DNA of 64,000 nucleotides from Bacteroidaceae bacterium (GCA_017516885.1 JAFXAR010000012.1:39858-103857); one strand, 5' to 3'. Counted from the stretch's first letter, positions 9,516-18,538 are shown. The notes: generated by a model from the letters alone, not told the origin. Made by a program: numbers and translations.

Positions 9516-9561
9516 AAAAAGAGTGAGGCCGGCAGTCAATTGCAGGCCTCGCTCTTTTTAT
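9516..9561. terminator. bidirectional terminator between convergent genes
   Basis: AAAAAGAGTGAGGCC pairs with GGCCTCGCTCTTTTT (one G-T type mismatch), with a short loop. The A and T runs on each side let it work for both the GH57 gene and the convergent TPR gene. Confidence 0.85.
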
Positions 9562-9607
9562 ACATTGTAATCTTGCTGATATTAGGATTGATACAGTTGC
9601 TGTATGG

Positions 9608-11020
9608 TTACTTGCTGTTGGCAAGAGCGTTTCTGTAGAACTCTTCGGGCGTTATATTTGAACTGTATGCCATGCCGAACAGCTTGAACAGCAGGCATGA
9701 TTTCCCATTTACGGCACTCTCAATGGCCGGCATTGCATTTTCCTTTTCGCCGGTATTCCAGATAATGTATGCAATGTAAGCGTCAACCTCTGTTGTGTCC
9801 TTAAACATTGAACGGATATGCTTGAATACCCTCAGCGCGAGTTTCAGGTGGTTGTGCTCTGCAAGATGCACTCCCCATTCATACATCTCCTCCTTGATAG
9901 TCCATTCCTTCTGCTCAAGAATGTTCATGTCGCTAAAGGTAAGGTTCTCCTTGTCGCGCAGTTCGTAGAGGTGCGTTTCGTGCAGAAGCAGCTGCTTCAT
10001 GTTGTCGGGATGCATCATTATTGCCATGGCAATGGTTTCGTCGCCCCTGTTGCCTTTTCCCATGAGGTCAAGGAGCATGGCCTTGTTTATTCTTGCAAGC
10101 ATCATCTCAATTGTGCCCTCAGGAGCAATGTCTATAATCTCCTTGAATGCGTTAAGAGCATCTTCGGGCCTGTTCTGATGGTATAGCGACAGGGCTATAT
10201 AGAAGCGCGGCATTACCGATTCGGGATATTTGCCGGCAAACCATTGGAAAGTCTCTGCTGAGCGTTTGTAATCGCCGGCGAAATAGCAGCAGTAGGCAAG
10301 CATCATGCGCGCGTACTCAATCTCGTCATTGATTGTGCTCTCAAATTCAAAGCATTCTATTGCCTTGCCATATCTCTTTACCATGTAATAGATGTGTCCC
10401 AGCTGTTCCCAATAGAATGTGGAGTAGGGGTTCTCGTCGAGAAGACGGTTGTAAATGTCAATGGCTTCGTCAATCCTTTGCAGTTCAATGAAGCATTCGG
10501 CCTTTATTTCGAGCAGATTCCTTCTGTCGGGGAAGCGCGCGAGGGATGTTTCGCATATGAATAGGGCTTCAAGTGCTGAACCGCAGTCAAGAAGTATCTC
10601 AAGTGCTTCGTATATGTCACCGTCATCCATCTGTGCCTTTTCAATGAGGCTTATGGCTATGTCATGCGCTGCCTTGAAGTTTTTTAGGCCAAGAAGTGAT
10701 TCGGCTATAAGAATTGACGTCTCGCTGTCGCTGTATTTTGCCTTTGACAGCAGGTCAAAGGCTTTCTGGGGTTCATTGTTGCCCAAGAGAAGCCTTGCCT
10801 CCATCTTTATGCATTCATCGGCCGTTGGGTGGAGCGCCTTTGCCATGTCCAGCACCTCTTCGGCCTTCTCGGTCTTGTCCTGATAGAGGTAATACGACAA
10901 TATCTCCGCAAACTCGTCAATTCCGAGATATATGCTCATGTTCATTGCTGATGCCTGCTCGTACTTTTTGAGGAGTTCGCGGAATTCCGGGGTGTCGAAA
11001 TTGTTCTTGTCGTAATTCAT
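9608..11020 (-). CDS. tetratricopeptide-repeat protein
   Basis: 470 residues made almost entirely of TPR-type helical pairs, for example AEEVLDMAKALHPTADECIKMEA, IDEAIDIYNRLLDENPYSTFYWEQLGHIYY and KRSAETFQWFAGKYPESVMPRFYIALSLY. There is no signal peptide, so it is probably cytoplasmic and a protein-interaction scaffold. It begins 24 bp after glnS on the same strand and is likely co-transcribed. The function is unknown. Confidence 0.85.
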   Translation of the reverse strand: MNYDKNNFDTPEFRELLKKYEQASAMNMSIYLGIDEFAEILSYYLYQDKTEKAEEVLDMAKALHPTADECIKMEARLLLGNNEPQKAFDLLSKAKYSDSETSILIAESLLGLKNFKAAHDIAISLIEKAQMDDGDIYEALEILLDCGSALEALFICETSLARFPDRRNLLEIKAECFIELQRIDEAIDIYNRLLDENPYSTFYWEQLGHIYYMVKRYGKAIECFEFESTINDEIEYARMMLAYCCYFAGDYKRSAETFQWFAGKYPESVMPRFYIALSLYHQNRPEDALNAFKEIIDIAPEGTIEMMLARINKAMLLDLMGKGNRGDETIAMAIMMHPDNMKQLLLHETHLYELRDKENLTFSDMNILEQKEWTIKEEMYEWGVHLAEHNHLKLALRVFKHIRSMFKDTTEVDAYIAYIIWNTGEKENAMPAIESAVNGKSCLLFKLFGMAYSSNITPEEFYRNALANSK

Positions 11021-11044
11021 GGGCCGGTTGCTTTCTATCCCTGT

Positions 11045-12787
11045 TTACTTTGCCTTGAGCTTGTTCCATGTGTCCTTGAGTGACACAGTGCGGTTGAACA
11101 CAAGGTGCTCAGGTGTTGAGCTTGGGTCAATGTTGAAGTATCCGATTCTTTGGAACTGCAGGTAGTCAAGAGGCTTGCAGCTTGCAAGATGCTTCTCTAC
11201 ATAGCACTCTGTAAGCACTTTCAGCGAATCGGGGTTTATCATCTCTTTCATTGCTTCAAGGGCATCGCAGTTCCTTGCCTCCCTTATGCTTGCCATCTCA
11301 TCTCGCGGATTCTCGCACTTCCACAAGCGGTCGTAAAGGCGTACTTCGGCCTTGATGCAGTGTCTGCGGCTTACCCAGTGGATTGTGCTCTTTACCTTGC
11401 GGTTAGCTTCTGCCTCTCCTGTCTTTGTCTGTGGAATGTATTCGCAGAGAACCTCTGTTACATTGCCATCTGCATCCTTGTTGCAGCCTGTGCAGAGCAC
11501 TATATATGCGTTCTTGAGGCGTACCTCGCGTCCCGGTGTCAGGCGGTAGTAGTTTTTGGGCGCATCTTCCATGAAGTCGTCCCTCTCAATCCACAGTTCG
11601 CGGCTGAACTCAATTGTGTGCGTGCCCTCCTCGGGACGCTCGGGGTTGTTGATTGCAGTAAGTTCCTCAACCTGCTCTTCGGGATAGTTGGTTATAGTCA
11701 GCTTAACCGGGTTGATGACTGCCGACACGCGTGTTGCGCGGCTGTTGAGGTCTTCGCGCACAGCGCTCTCAAGCAGTGCAAAATCGTTCAGCGCGTCGTA
11801 TGTGGTGTAACCTATTTTGTCTACGAAGTTCCTGATTGATTCGGGCGAGTAGCCGCGGCGGCGGAATCCGCAGAGTGTTGGCATGCGCGGGTCGTCCCAG
11901 CCATTTACAAGTCCCTCTTTTACAAGAATCAGAAGGTTGCGCTTGCTCATGAGGGTGTAGTTGAGGTTCAGCTTGTTGAACTCGTACTGGCGCGGACGGT
12001 TGTCGTCAAGGTCCTTGCCGTCTTTTACCCAATCAACAAACAGGTCGTACAATGGACGGTGAGGTACAAATTCAAGCGTGCAGAGGGAGTGTGTAACGCC
12101 TTCAAAATAGTCGCTCTGCCCATGCGCAAAGTCGTACATTGGGTATGCTTTCCATTTTTCGCCGGTGCGGTGGTGGGCAGCTCTTACTACACGGTATATT
12201 ATTGGGTCGCGGAAATGCATGTTGGGACTTGCCATGTCAATTTTGGCACGGAGTACCATGCGCCCCTCCTCAATCTCTCCGCTGTTCATCTTCTCAAACA
12301 GTTCAAGGCTCTCCTCAACCGGACGGTTGCGGTAGGGACTCTCTGTGCCAGGCTGTGTGGGGGTGCCCTTTTGCTGTGCTATCTGCTCGGCGCTTTGCTC
12401 GTCAATGTAGGCCTTGCCCTCTTTTATGAGTTTTACAGCGAAGTCCCACAGCTGGTCAAAATAGTCCGATGCGTAGTATACATTAGCCCAGTCGAATCCC
12501 AGCCATTTAATGTCCTCCATGATTGCATCAACATATTCCACGTCTTCTTTTGTGGGGTTTGTGTCATCGAAGCGCAGATTGCATACTCCGTTGTACTTCT
12601 GCGCCATTCCGAAGTCCATGCAGATGGCCTTTGCATGACCTATGTGAAGATAGCCGTTAGGTTCGGGCGGGAAGCGTGTCTGCACTTTTCCTCCGTTCTT
12701 GCCCTGTTCAAGGTCATCTACTATAATCTGCTCAATAAAACTGATGCTCTTCTTTTCGCTCTTTTCAGTTTCGTTAATTTCGGTCAT
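11045..12787 (-). CDS. glnS: glutaminyl-tRNA synthetase
   Basis: Charges tRNA-Gln. 580 residues. Class I signature HIGH at residues 48-51 within PPEPNGYLHIGHAKAI, LRFDDTNPTKE, and the KMSKS-equivalent LMSKRNLL. C-terminal anticodon-binding beta barrels follow (PGREVRLKNAYIV, then YLQFQRIGYFNIDPSS). The YFNIDPSS-type end is typical of bacterial GlnS. The start has EINETEKSEKKS in front of the core, as in Bacteroidetes homologues. Confidence 0.98.
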   Translation of the reverse strand: MTEINETEKSEKKSISFIEQIIVDDLEQGKNGGKVQTRFPPEPNGYLHIGHAKAICMDFGMAQKYNGVCNLRFDDTNPTKEDVEYVDAIMEDIKWLGFDWANVYYASDYFDQLWDFAVKLIKEGKAYIDEQSAEQIAQQKGTPTQPGTESPYRNRPVEESLELFEKMNSGEIEEGRMVLRAKIDMASPNMHFRDPIIYRVVRAAHHRTGEKWKAYPMYDFAHGQSDYFEGVTHSLCTLEFVPHRPLYDLFVDWVKDGKDLDDNRPRQYEFNKLNLNYTLMSKRNLLILVKEGLVNGWDDPRMPTLCGFRRRGYSPESIRNFVDKIGYTTYDALNDFALLESAVREDLNSRATRVSAVINPVKLTITNYPEEQVEELTAINNPERPEEGTHTIEFSRELWIERDDFMEDAPKNYYRLTPGREVRLKNAYIVLCTGCNKDADGNVTEVLCEYIPQTKTGEAEANRKVKSTIHWVSRRHCIKAEVRLYDRLWKCENPRDEMASIREARNCDALEAMKEMINPDSLKVLTECYVEKHLASCKPLDYLQFQRIGYFNIDPSSTPEHLVFNRTVSLKDTWNKLKAK

Positions 12788-12881
12788 CGTTGTATATGTT
12801 TATGTTTATAATCTACCTCTTATGATTTTGCTTTGCTGCGCTGTCCATTATGGCAAAACAGCATATTGCGCCTTTAAACTA

Positions 12882-12889
12882 CAAAATTA
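12882..12889 (-). promoter_or_regulatory. possible -7 box for glnS
   Basis: On the minus strand the bases read TAATTTTG, matching TAnnTTTG, about 95 nt upstream of the glnS start. No TTTG box at the right distance was found, so support is weak. Confidence 0.35.
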
Positions 12890-12971
12890 ACTCATTTCTT
12901 TGAAAAAAGCGCTCTTGTGGGCATATTTTTAAGTATATGTTTCTTGATGCAGGCTTTTGTTCGTTATCTTT

Positions 12972-13003
12972 TTTGCCTTTGAATGGCAATTATTGTATCT
13001 TAG
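12972..13003 (+). promoter_or_regulatory. promoter of the small membrane-protein gene
   Basis: TTTG at 12972-12975, 20 bp, then TATCTTAG at 12996-13003 (one mismatch to TAnnTTTG), 20 nt before the start codon. Confidence 0.5.
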
Positions 13004-13022
13004 CGCCCGAAAACAATATATT

Positions 13023-13454
13023 ATGAAAATAAAGAGGAGTACAAATTCTAATTTTAAATTCCTTTATGGCAGCGTCTTTTTCTTTGCGATGCTGGTAGGC
13101 GTTATTCTGCTTTTTGTCTATTACAGTGTGAATGAGGCGATGGAGCGCGGGGGCTGGACAAGTCCAATTTACAGGGTCTCCTTTTCAAAGGATATGGTGG
13201 GGGTGGATTGCCAGGTTTTTCTTGACGACAGTCTGCTTTATCGGGGTTGTCCGGCAAATGAGGGCGATTGTGTAACGGCCGGACAGTATGCAGTTGGCGC
13301 TGGAAACGATACAACGCAGTTGTTCAACGAAAAATCTCTGCTTAAGGTGGTTGTTGCCGCTGCTGACACACTGGTTATGCCTGTTGGCGGCGAGTATCTT
13401 TTCAGAGTGGGGTATAACGAAGGGTTGCTGACTTTAGAACCAGAAAAGCGATAA
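13023..13454 (+). CDS. small membrane-anchored protein of unknown function
   Basis: 143 residues from the ATG at 13023; an in-frame upstream extension to 12957 exists but overlaps the promoter-like boxes, so the later start is preferred. A single transmembrane segment lies near residues 13-36 (FLYGSVFFFAMLVGVILLFVYY), followed by an extracytoplasmic domain of about 105 residues with a hydrophilic beta-strand pattern. No recognisable domain. It stands alone between glnS and the convergent S41 protease. Confidence 0.7.
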   Translation: MKIKRSTNSNFKFLYGSVFFFAMLVGVILLFVYYSVNEAMERGGWTSPIYRVSFSKDMVGVDCQVFLDDSLLYRGCPANEGDCVTAGQYAVGAGNDTTQLFNEKSLLKVVVAAADTLVMPVGGEYLFRVGYNEGLLTLEPEKR

Positions 13455-13473
13455 GCCGGGCTTATCGCTTTTC
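13443..13473. terminator. bidirectional terminator
   Basis: Perfect 15-bp arms (GAAAAGCGATAAGCC and its complement) around a single base. It includes the stop codon of the upstream gene and lies 25 bp before the end of the convergent protease gene. Confidence 0.8.
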
Positions 13474-13497
13474 AATATTCTTTGGAACAGCTGTGTT

Positions 13498-15195
13498 TTA
13501 AAAAACAGTCTCTCTGTTGATGCCGTGTGCCTGCTTCTTTGGCGTAAGTATCTCCTTGTATCGCTTGCTCTCTTTCAGTATGCTTATTCCCTCTTTTATG
13601 TCGTTGTCGTCGCGGAGCAGGTAAATGCATTCTCCCCGCTGTCCGTGGTAGCGCTTCACGATTTCGTTTGCAAGAATGGTCTTTAAATATTTGCTGAAGT
13701 GTGAGAACGGCTTGTCTATGCTTGACTGGAGTTTCTTTTCAATTGACTCTATCTCCTCTTTGGTGGTCTCCTCAAAACCCTCTAGCTTAACCATTTCCTT
13801 GAGCTCGGCAAGAATCTTAACGCTAAGCATGTCGTAACTGAATCCGGTTTTTTTAAGGTATTCCTTGAACTCTTCGTAGAGTTCGTCGCTTACCGTAAAT
13901 GTCTCGGCCGGCTCAATGCTGCTGTGCTTTAGGCAGAATTCTGTTACAAAGTCAAACAGTTCAAAACTATGCAAAAGGCGGAATGCGAGCGCCGATGCCT
14001 CTTCAGGCTTTGGCTCTATGTCGGGGCGTATGCCGCCGCCGTCACGGACTTCGCGGCCTGCGGCCGTGTGGAATATGTTTGTAAGGCTGTCGGGTACTCT
14101 TGTGCTCTTGCCATCGTCTATCATGTGTGAATAGTCAAGCGCTTGCACGCAACGTCCGCTTGGAATATAGTACTTCGCAGTTGTCAGTTTCAGGTATCCG
14201 CCGCCGGAAACCTGTCTTGTCGATTGTACAAGGCCTTTGCCGAATGTGCGTGAACCCACAACAACAGCACGGTCAAAATCCTGCAGTGCACCGGCAAGAA
14301 TCTCTGAAGCCGATGCTGTTTGTCCATTCACAAGCACTACTATCGGTGATTCGGTGTCAATTGGTTCGCGTTTTGTAGCATAAACTTCGTTAGACTGCTC
14401 TGTTTTGCCTTTAGTTGTTACTACGGTTGTCCCTTTTGGCACGAACAGTCCTACAATGTCAATAGCCTCGTCAAGCAGTCCGCCGCCATTGTCCCTCAAG
14501 TCAATCATAAATGATGTTGCCCCCTGTTTCTTAAGTTCCACAACCGCTTTGCGCATATCTTTAGCGCAGTTTTGAGTGAAGCTTGTCAGTGAAATGTAGC
14601 CAACATCGCCCTCTTCAATTCCATAGTAGTTAATGGCAGGAAGTGCAATGTTTTCCCTTACCATCTTGAAGGCAAGTGGTTTCTTTGTGCCGGGACGTTC
14701 AACAACAATGGTTACCTTTGTTCCTGCCTCGCCGCGCATCAGGTCGCTCACGCTGTCTGAACTCATGCCTTTTACGTTGACATCATTTACCGACAATATT
14801 ACATCGCCGGCCTTAAGGCCTGCCTTGTGTGCCGGCATGCCAACGTAGGGCTCTGAAATTACAGTGCTCTTCTTCTTGGCGTGGTACGTTATTACCGAAC
14901 CTACTCCGGCGTACTTGCCGGTAGTCATCATCTTAAGTTCGTTGCTCTTCTCCTCAGGGTAGTATACCGTGTAAGGGTCAAGATTCCTGAGCATTGCGTC
15001 AATGCTCTTGTTTATGAACTTGTCGGGCATTATGCTGTCGACATAGAACATGTTAAGGTCCTTAATTATATCGTTGAGCACTGATACCTGTTTTGCAAGA
15101 CGGAACTTGTGGCTGTCTTTGTTCTGTCCCATTGCCGGCGTTAAAAGGGCCGCAGCAAGCAGTAACAGCAGCAGTTTGTATTTTTTCTTTATCAT
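13498..15195 (-). CDS. S41 family C-terminal processing protease
   Basis: 565 residues with a signal peptide (KKKYKLLLLLLAAALLTPAMG). A PDZ domain lies near 95-180 (GKYAGVGSVIT, PAHKAGLKAGDVILSVNDVNV). The S41 protease domain follows: ISLTSFTQN, DLRDNGGGLLDEAI and TASASEILAGALQD, with the catalytic pair Ser295 and Lys320 (FGKG) separated by 25 residues as in D1P and Prc. The C-terminal extension of about 160 residues is helical and common in Bacteroidetes members. It acts in the periplasm and trims or degrades proteins from their C-terminus. It is transcribed toward the terminator at 13443. Confidence 0.95.
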   Translation of the reverse strand: MIKKKYKLLLLLLAAALLTPAMGQNKDSHKFRLAKQVSVLNDIIKDLNMFYVDSIMPDKFINKSIDAMLRNLDPYTVYYPEEKSNELKMMTTGKYAGVGSVITYHAKKKSTVISEPYVGMPAHKAGLKAGDVILSVNDVNVKGMSSDSVSDLMRGEAGTKVTIVVERPGTKKPLAFKMVRENIALPAINYYGIEEGDVGYISLTSFTQNCAKDMRKAVVELKKQGATSFMIDLRDNGGGLLDEAIDIVGLFVPKGTTVVTTKGKTEQSNEVYATKREPIDTESPIVVLVNGQTASASEILAGALQDFDRAVVVGSRTFGKGLVQSTRQVSGGGYLKLTTAKYYIPSGRCVQALDYSHMIDDGKSTRVPDSLTNIFHTAAGREVRDGGGIRPDIEPKPEEASALAFRLLHSFELFDFVTEFCLKHSSIEPAETFTVSDELYEEFKEYLKKTGFSYDMLSVKILAELKEMVKLEGFEETTKEEIESIEKKLQSSIDKPFSHFSKYLKTILANEIVKRYHGQRGECIYLLRDDNDIKEGISILKESKRYKEILTPKKQAHGINRETVF

Positions 15196-15343
15196 ATTGT
15201 TTAATGGATTGCTTTCTTTATGCGAAGATACATCTTACTCCTTAATAAAAGGATGCTTAATGCTTCATTTTTTGTCGTTTTTATATTTTTTTTCAGTATA
15301 AGGCAGTTTTTTTACTGCTTGAATAGAAAAATAAACGGAAAAA

Positions 15344-15375
15344 TTTGCACGAAATAAAAAGATATACTACTTTTG
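15344..15375 (+). promoter_or_regulatory. promoter of the tRNA-Asn pair
   Basis: TTTG at 15344-15347, 20 bp, then TACTTTTG at 15368-15375: a perfect match to TTTG/TAnnTTTG, 28 bp upstream of the first tRNA. Confidence 0.75.
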
Positions 15376-15403
15376 CATCGTCAAACGACAAGGGAGACAA
15401 AAT

Positions 15404-15477
15404 TCTTCAGTAGCTCAGTCGGTTAGAGCACCTGACTGTTAATCAGGGGGTCGTAGGTTCAAGTCCTACCTGAAGAG
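15404..15477 (+). tRNA. tRNA-Asn (GTT)
   Basis: 74-nt cloverleaf: acceptor TCTTCAG pairs with CTGAAGA, discriminator G, anticodon stem CCTGA/TCAGG with loop CTGTTAA giving anticodon GTT (15438-15440), and T arm GTAGG-TTCAAGT-CCTAC. CCA is not encoded. Confidence 0.97.
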
Positions 15478-15478
15478 C

Positions 15479-15504
15479 AAGCGAGCAGCGGTTCTCGCTT
15501 TTTT
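15479..15504 (+). terminator. hairpin with T run after first tRNA-Asn
   Basis: AAGCGAG pairs with CTCGCTT with an 8-nt loop, followed by TTTT. It may act as a terminator or as an RNA-processing hairpin between the two tRNAs. Confidence 0.65.
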
Positions 15505-15520
15505 GTTGAACTTTGAAAAT

Positions 15521-15594
15521 TCTTCAGTAGCTCAGTCGGTTAGAGCACCTGACTGTTAATCAGGGGGTCGTAGGTTCAAGTCCTACCTGAAGAG
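15521..15594 (+). tRNA. tRNA-Asn (GTT), second identical copy
   Basis: Identical over all 74 nt to the copy at 15404, with the same GTT anticodon. Separated from it by 43 bp containing a hairpin. Confidence 0.97.
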
Positions 15595-15595
15595 C

Positions 15596-15625
15596 AAAGC
15601 GGAAAACAGACGTTTTCCGCTTTTA
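15596..15625 (+). terminator. terminator after the tRNA pair
   Basis: GCGGAAAAC pairs with GTTTTCCGC around a 4-nt loop, followed by a T run. Confidence 0.85.
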
Positions 15626-15703
15626 TTTTTCAAGATACTGATTGCTCAAGACATTCAAAACAAAAAATACCACCAAGCGCTTCTGCCTGTTCAAAGACCT
15701 TTT

Positions 15704-16837
15704 TCAAATACCTATAACCAATCCTGCTGACATTGACTTGAATCCGGGGCCGAATTCTGTGTCAAGCGTATTTGTTGGAGAATACTTGAAGTATAATGAT
15801 ATTAGGGATACGGTCACCTCAGCCTTGAAGTCTACTGTCACAGCCTTTTGCGGTATGCTGCTGCTTGTCTCCTTGAATCCCTCCTTCTCTTTTCCGCTTC
15901 CTGTTTCGTAGCGTGTCTTTATTGATGCGTGGGTGTTGAAGTTGACAATTGGCCCGGCTGCAACAGAAAGGTACTTGTTTATGTCCTGACGCAGCATCAG
16001 TTCAAGTGTCATTGAGAATACCTTTATACGCGAGAAACCAATATTTGCGCCTTCGGGGTAAGGGGCTATGGTTAGTTTCTTGCCATCTTTGAGGAATCTG
16101 CTTTCTCCTTTCATGCGGTAGTTGCGCCAGTCGACACCGAATCCTAATGATAAATGCGTCTTTCTGTTCTTGAATGGTGTGTATTCCCAATTAACGATAT
16201 TGTTGAGGAAAAATTCCCATCCGGCGTTGCCGAATTCAATATCCATGCCGGGTGCCTGTGAATGTGCCGACACGAGACCCATTCCGAATTCAAGGTCGCC
16301 GAGAAGACTGAACTTAAAGCGTGACTGCTTCTTCTTGTTGTCCTTAAATGGTATCTTGAAATCCCAGTTAGTGTCTTTCTCAATGTAGACAGTCCTTGTC
16401 TCCTTGATATCGCCTTTTTGCAGTATGCTGAGCGTGTATCCATCTTCTCCATCCTTTACAATTACGGCGCTTTGGCTGTGCGGCCCTTTGGTGAGTGTAA
16501 TTCTGTCGGCATCCTTAAATGTGGCTTTTCCTTCAAACTCAGTATTTATGCCAATGCATTTTATGCTCATCCTATCGGTAGGGAATCTGTTGTGGGTTAT
16601 TTTTATGCGGTAGTCGCGTTCAAGATGGCGGCCTTCAACCTCAATGTCGTAGCCATCGGCGGTCTCTTCAATTGAAATGCGCCCGGGATTTTCAATACAG
16701 ATGCTTGCACTGTCCTTCTCCTTTGCGTACTTCTTGGCAAGGGCGTTAATGTCGGTAATGCCTTTGCTGCTTTCAGTCTGTGCCTGTGCGGAAAGAACTC
16801 CGGCAAGCATCATCATTGCAAATAAAATTCTTCTCAT
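15704..16837 (-). CDS. outer-membrane beta-barrel protein, unknown function
   Basis: 377 residues with a signal peptide (RRILFAMMMLAGVLSAQA, cleavage after QAQ). Residues 60-150 form a periplasmic beta-rich part and 170-377 a run of amphipathic strands (LGDLEFGMGLVSAHSQ, FLNNIVNWEYTPFKNRK, HLSLGFGVDWRNYRM, VSLISLYFKYSPTN) as in small barrels. Last gene of an ECF-sigma operon on the minus strand, so its expression is probably tied to that sigma factor. The function is unknown. Confidence 0.75.
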   Translation of the reverse strand: MRRILFAMMMLAGVLSAQAQTESSKGITDINALAKKYAKEKDSASICIENPGRISIEETADGYDIEVEGRHLERDYRIKITHNRFPTDRMSIKCIGINTEFEGKATFKDADRITLTKGPHSQSAVIVKDGEDGYTLSILQKGDIKETRTVYIEKDTNWDFKIPFKDNKKKQSRFKFSLLGDLEFGMGLVSAHSQAPGMDIEFGNAGWEFFLNNIVNWEYTPFKNRKTHLSLGFGVDWRNYRMKGESRFLKDGKKLTIAPYPEGANIGFSRIKVFSMTLELMLRQDINKYLSVAAGPIVNFNTHASIKTRYETGSGKEKEGFKETSSSIPQKAVTVDFKAEVTVSLISLYFKYSPTNTLDTEFGPGFKSMSAGLVIGI

Positions 16838-16945
16838 GGTATATTCTGTTATTGTTTGTTATATAAGTGAAGTTCTATAAATTGGATAGATTGTGCCCGC
16901 ATTGAAATCTGCAAGTGAATTTTGCTCATGCCCGCCGGCAGTTTC

Positions 16946-17380
16946 TTACTTCTGGAACATCTTTTTAAGTTCGTCAAGAGTGGGGTATCCCTCCATGTAT
17001 ACAATTGTCACTTCGCTTGGCTCGTCATCGCGAAGCGAGCTGTTGCGGTAGAACAGATAGCGGTACTTGCCGTCCTCGTTTGGCTTGAACTGGTAGAATC
17101 CATAGTAGAGCTTGCCGTTTATGTAGCCGCATTCCTTGTCTATTGCTTTATGCTCATTGCTCTTGACAACCTCTTCAATGTAGTTGAATAGCTTTCGGTC
17201 GCTTGTGGAGACTGTGCTGAAGAGTGTGAGATGGTAGGGCTTGAGACTGGAACCCTCAATGCATGAAGACTCAACCTGTTTTGCCATCTTGCCGTTGAGT
17301 ATGTCGGCCGCCTCAACGCTTTGTGCTTCTGCCGAAAATGCGGCTATGCAGATTATAATTGTTGTAAGAATCCGTTTCAT
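16946..17380 (-). CDS. small secreted protein, DUF6108-like
   Basis: 144 residues with a signal peptide (KRILTTIIICIAAFSAEAQ). The mature part carries YHLTLFSTVSTSDRK, YGFYQF and YRYLFYRNSSLRDDEP. It recalls a Bacteroidetes family (DUF6108) often seen next to ECF sigma genes, but that match is from memory and tentative. It lies 8 bp after the anti-sigma-like gene. Confidence 0.65.
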   Translation of the reverse strand: MKRILTTIIICIAAFSAEAQSVEAADILNGKMAKQVESSCIEGSSLKPYHLTLFSTVSTSDRKLFNYIEEVVKSNEHKAIDKECGYINGKLYYGFYQFKPNEDGKYRYLFYRNSSLRDDEPSEVTIVYMEGYPTLDELKKMFQK

Positions 17381-17388
17381 AATATCCT

Positions 17389-17883
17389 TTAATTGTTTGC
17401 TGCATTGAACATTGCTGCTAATTGCTCTTCTACTGCATAGTCTCTTGTGGTGTTGCCTATCATGGCCATGGCCTCATGCATCTGTTTCAGCACTGTCTCT
17501 TCATCGGTGCATGTCTCTCCGTTTATGTAGGCAATATATTTGTTGCGGCTGGTTTCCGTTGCCTGTGTAATGAGCTCTTTCTCTTCTTTGTCTGCACCTA
17601 TGTAGCTGAATCCTATTCCCGCTGCAATTGTTATGACAGCTGCGGCTGAACTCCACGAGGCAATCCTCCTCCTTCTTATTTTCCTCTTTATCTCCTGTTC
17701 TCTTCTGTTTGCTGCCCTTGCTGTGGCAAAGTATCCCATGACAGCCTTTATTTCATTGAATTCAGGCGAGTTGCTCTCTTCGGTTGAGAGGAATGCGGCA
17801 AGTGCTTTCTCCTCTTGGGGGGTGATTGTGGCATCGAAGTATTTTTCCGATATTCTGAGCCATTCTGTTTTGCGGTTATCCAT
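17389..17883 (-). CDS. anti-sigma-factor-like membrane protein
   Basis: 164 residues from the ATG at 17883 (MDNRKTEWLRISEKYFDA); two further in-frame ATGs lie at 17889 and 17895. A cytoplasmic N-terminal part of about 75 residues (YFDATITPQEEKALAAFL) is followed by basic RRKRRRI-like residues and one transmembrane segment near 85-103 (WSSAAAVITIAAGIGFSYIG), then a periplasmic tail. The layout and the 8-bp overlap with the ECF sigma gene suggest it inhibits that sigma factor; there is no recognised zinc-binding motif. Confidence 0.7.
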   Translation of the reverse strand: MDNRKTEWLRISEKYFDATITPQEEKALAAFLSTEESNSPEFNEIKAVMGYFATARAANRREQEIKRKIRRRRIASWSSAAAVITIAAGIGFSYIGADKEEKELITQATETSRNKYIAYINGETCTDEETVLKQMHEAMAMIGNTTRDYAVEEQLAAMFNAANN

Positions 17884-18382
17884 TTCCATTCTCAACCTCC
17901 TTTCTGTAACATTCCCTGATTTTTTTTCGCGCTCTTGAGAGATTCATTCTTATTGCACTTTCGCTTGCGGATAGTTCTCTTGAAATCTCCTCAATACTGT
18001 ATCCCTGTATATCTTTAAGTTCTATAATTGCCTTCTGTTGCGGTGTCAGCTGCCTGTCTATAATTTTTTTTACCTCCCTGAGTCTTTCTTCCCGTTCGGA
18101 GTATGGGTTTTCTTCGTCACAACTGTCGTGCTCTTCGTTTATCGGCACGGTTTCTATTCTCCGTTTCCTGGTGCTGTCTATGCAGATGTTGCGCAGTACA
18201 GTCGTGGTCAGAGCTTCGGCCTCGGCTTCGGTGCTTATGCTCTCCCGCCTCGGCCAAAGCCGGCAGAAGGCATCCTGCAAAGCGTCTGCTGCATCATCCT
18301 CGCTTGGCAGGATGTGCATTGCTATTCTGAGGAATTTCTTCCGCAGCGCAGTGAATGTTGATATTAGCACCTTGTCGCTCAT
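17876..18382 (-). CDS. ECF-type RNA polymerase sigma factor
   Basis: 168 residues from the ATG at 18382 (MSDKVLISTFTALRKKF). The frame extends further upstream to 18520, but that part runs through the palindromic terminator and is not translated. Region 2 is LRIAMHILPSEDDAADALQDAFCRLW and region 4 is LTPQQKAIIELKDIQGYSIEEISRELSASESAIRMNLSRARKKI, both clear sigma-70 features. It heads a four-gene operon (sigma, anti-sigma-like, secreted protein, barrel). Confidence 0.93.
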   Translation of the reverse strand: MSDKVLISTFTALRKKFLRIAMHILPSEDDAADALQDAFCRLWPRRESISTEAEAEALTTTVLRNICIDSTRKRRIETVPINEEHDSCDEENPYSEREERLREVKKIIDRQLTPQQKAIIELKDIQGYSIEEISRELSASESAIRMNLSRARKKIRECYRKEVENGNG

Positions 18383-18478
18383 TTTGTGTCTGCTGGGACT
18401 TTCTGTAATGTAAACGAAAGAATGGTTAAAATGTAACACATTTTTTCGTGAATTTTTATCTAATTGTGCAGAATGTAT

Positions 18479-18528
18479 ATAATAATATGACAGAAGGCAG
18501 CGCGCGCTGCCTTCTGTCATATTATTAT
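18479..18528. terminator. perfect 50-nt palindrome, terminator after ppiD
   Basis: Every base from 18479 to 18528 pairs with its mirror position (core GCAGCGCGCGCTGC, arms ending in AT-rich ATAATAT/ATATTAT). It begins 11 bp downstream of the ppiD stop on the minus strand and separates it from the sigma operon. Confidence 0.8.
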
Positions 18529-18538
18529 GGCTTATAAA

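Noticed and set aside
11150-12811. 229- and 250-residue ORFs opposite glnS
   Set aside because: Antisense frames of glnS, rich in Cys and Val from reverse reading of its codons.
15404-15594. tRNA pair as an integration (att) site
   Set aside because: No integrase or mobile genes lie nearby; the two copies look like a simple duplication with its own promoter and terminator.
18383-18520. Longer N-terminus for the ECF sigma factor
   Set aside because: It runs through the perfect palindromic terminator of ppiD, and the ATG at 18382 gives the usual start.
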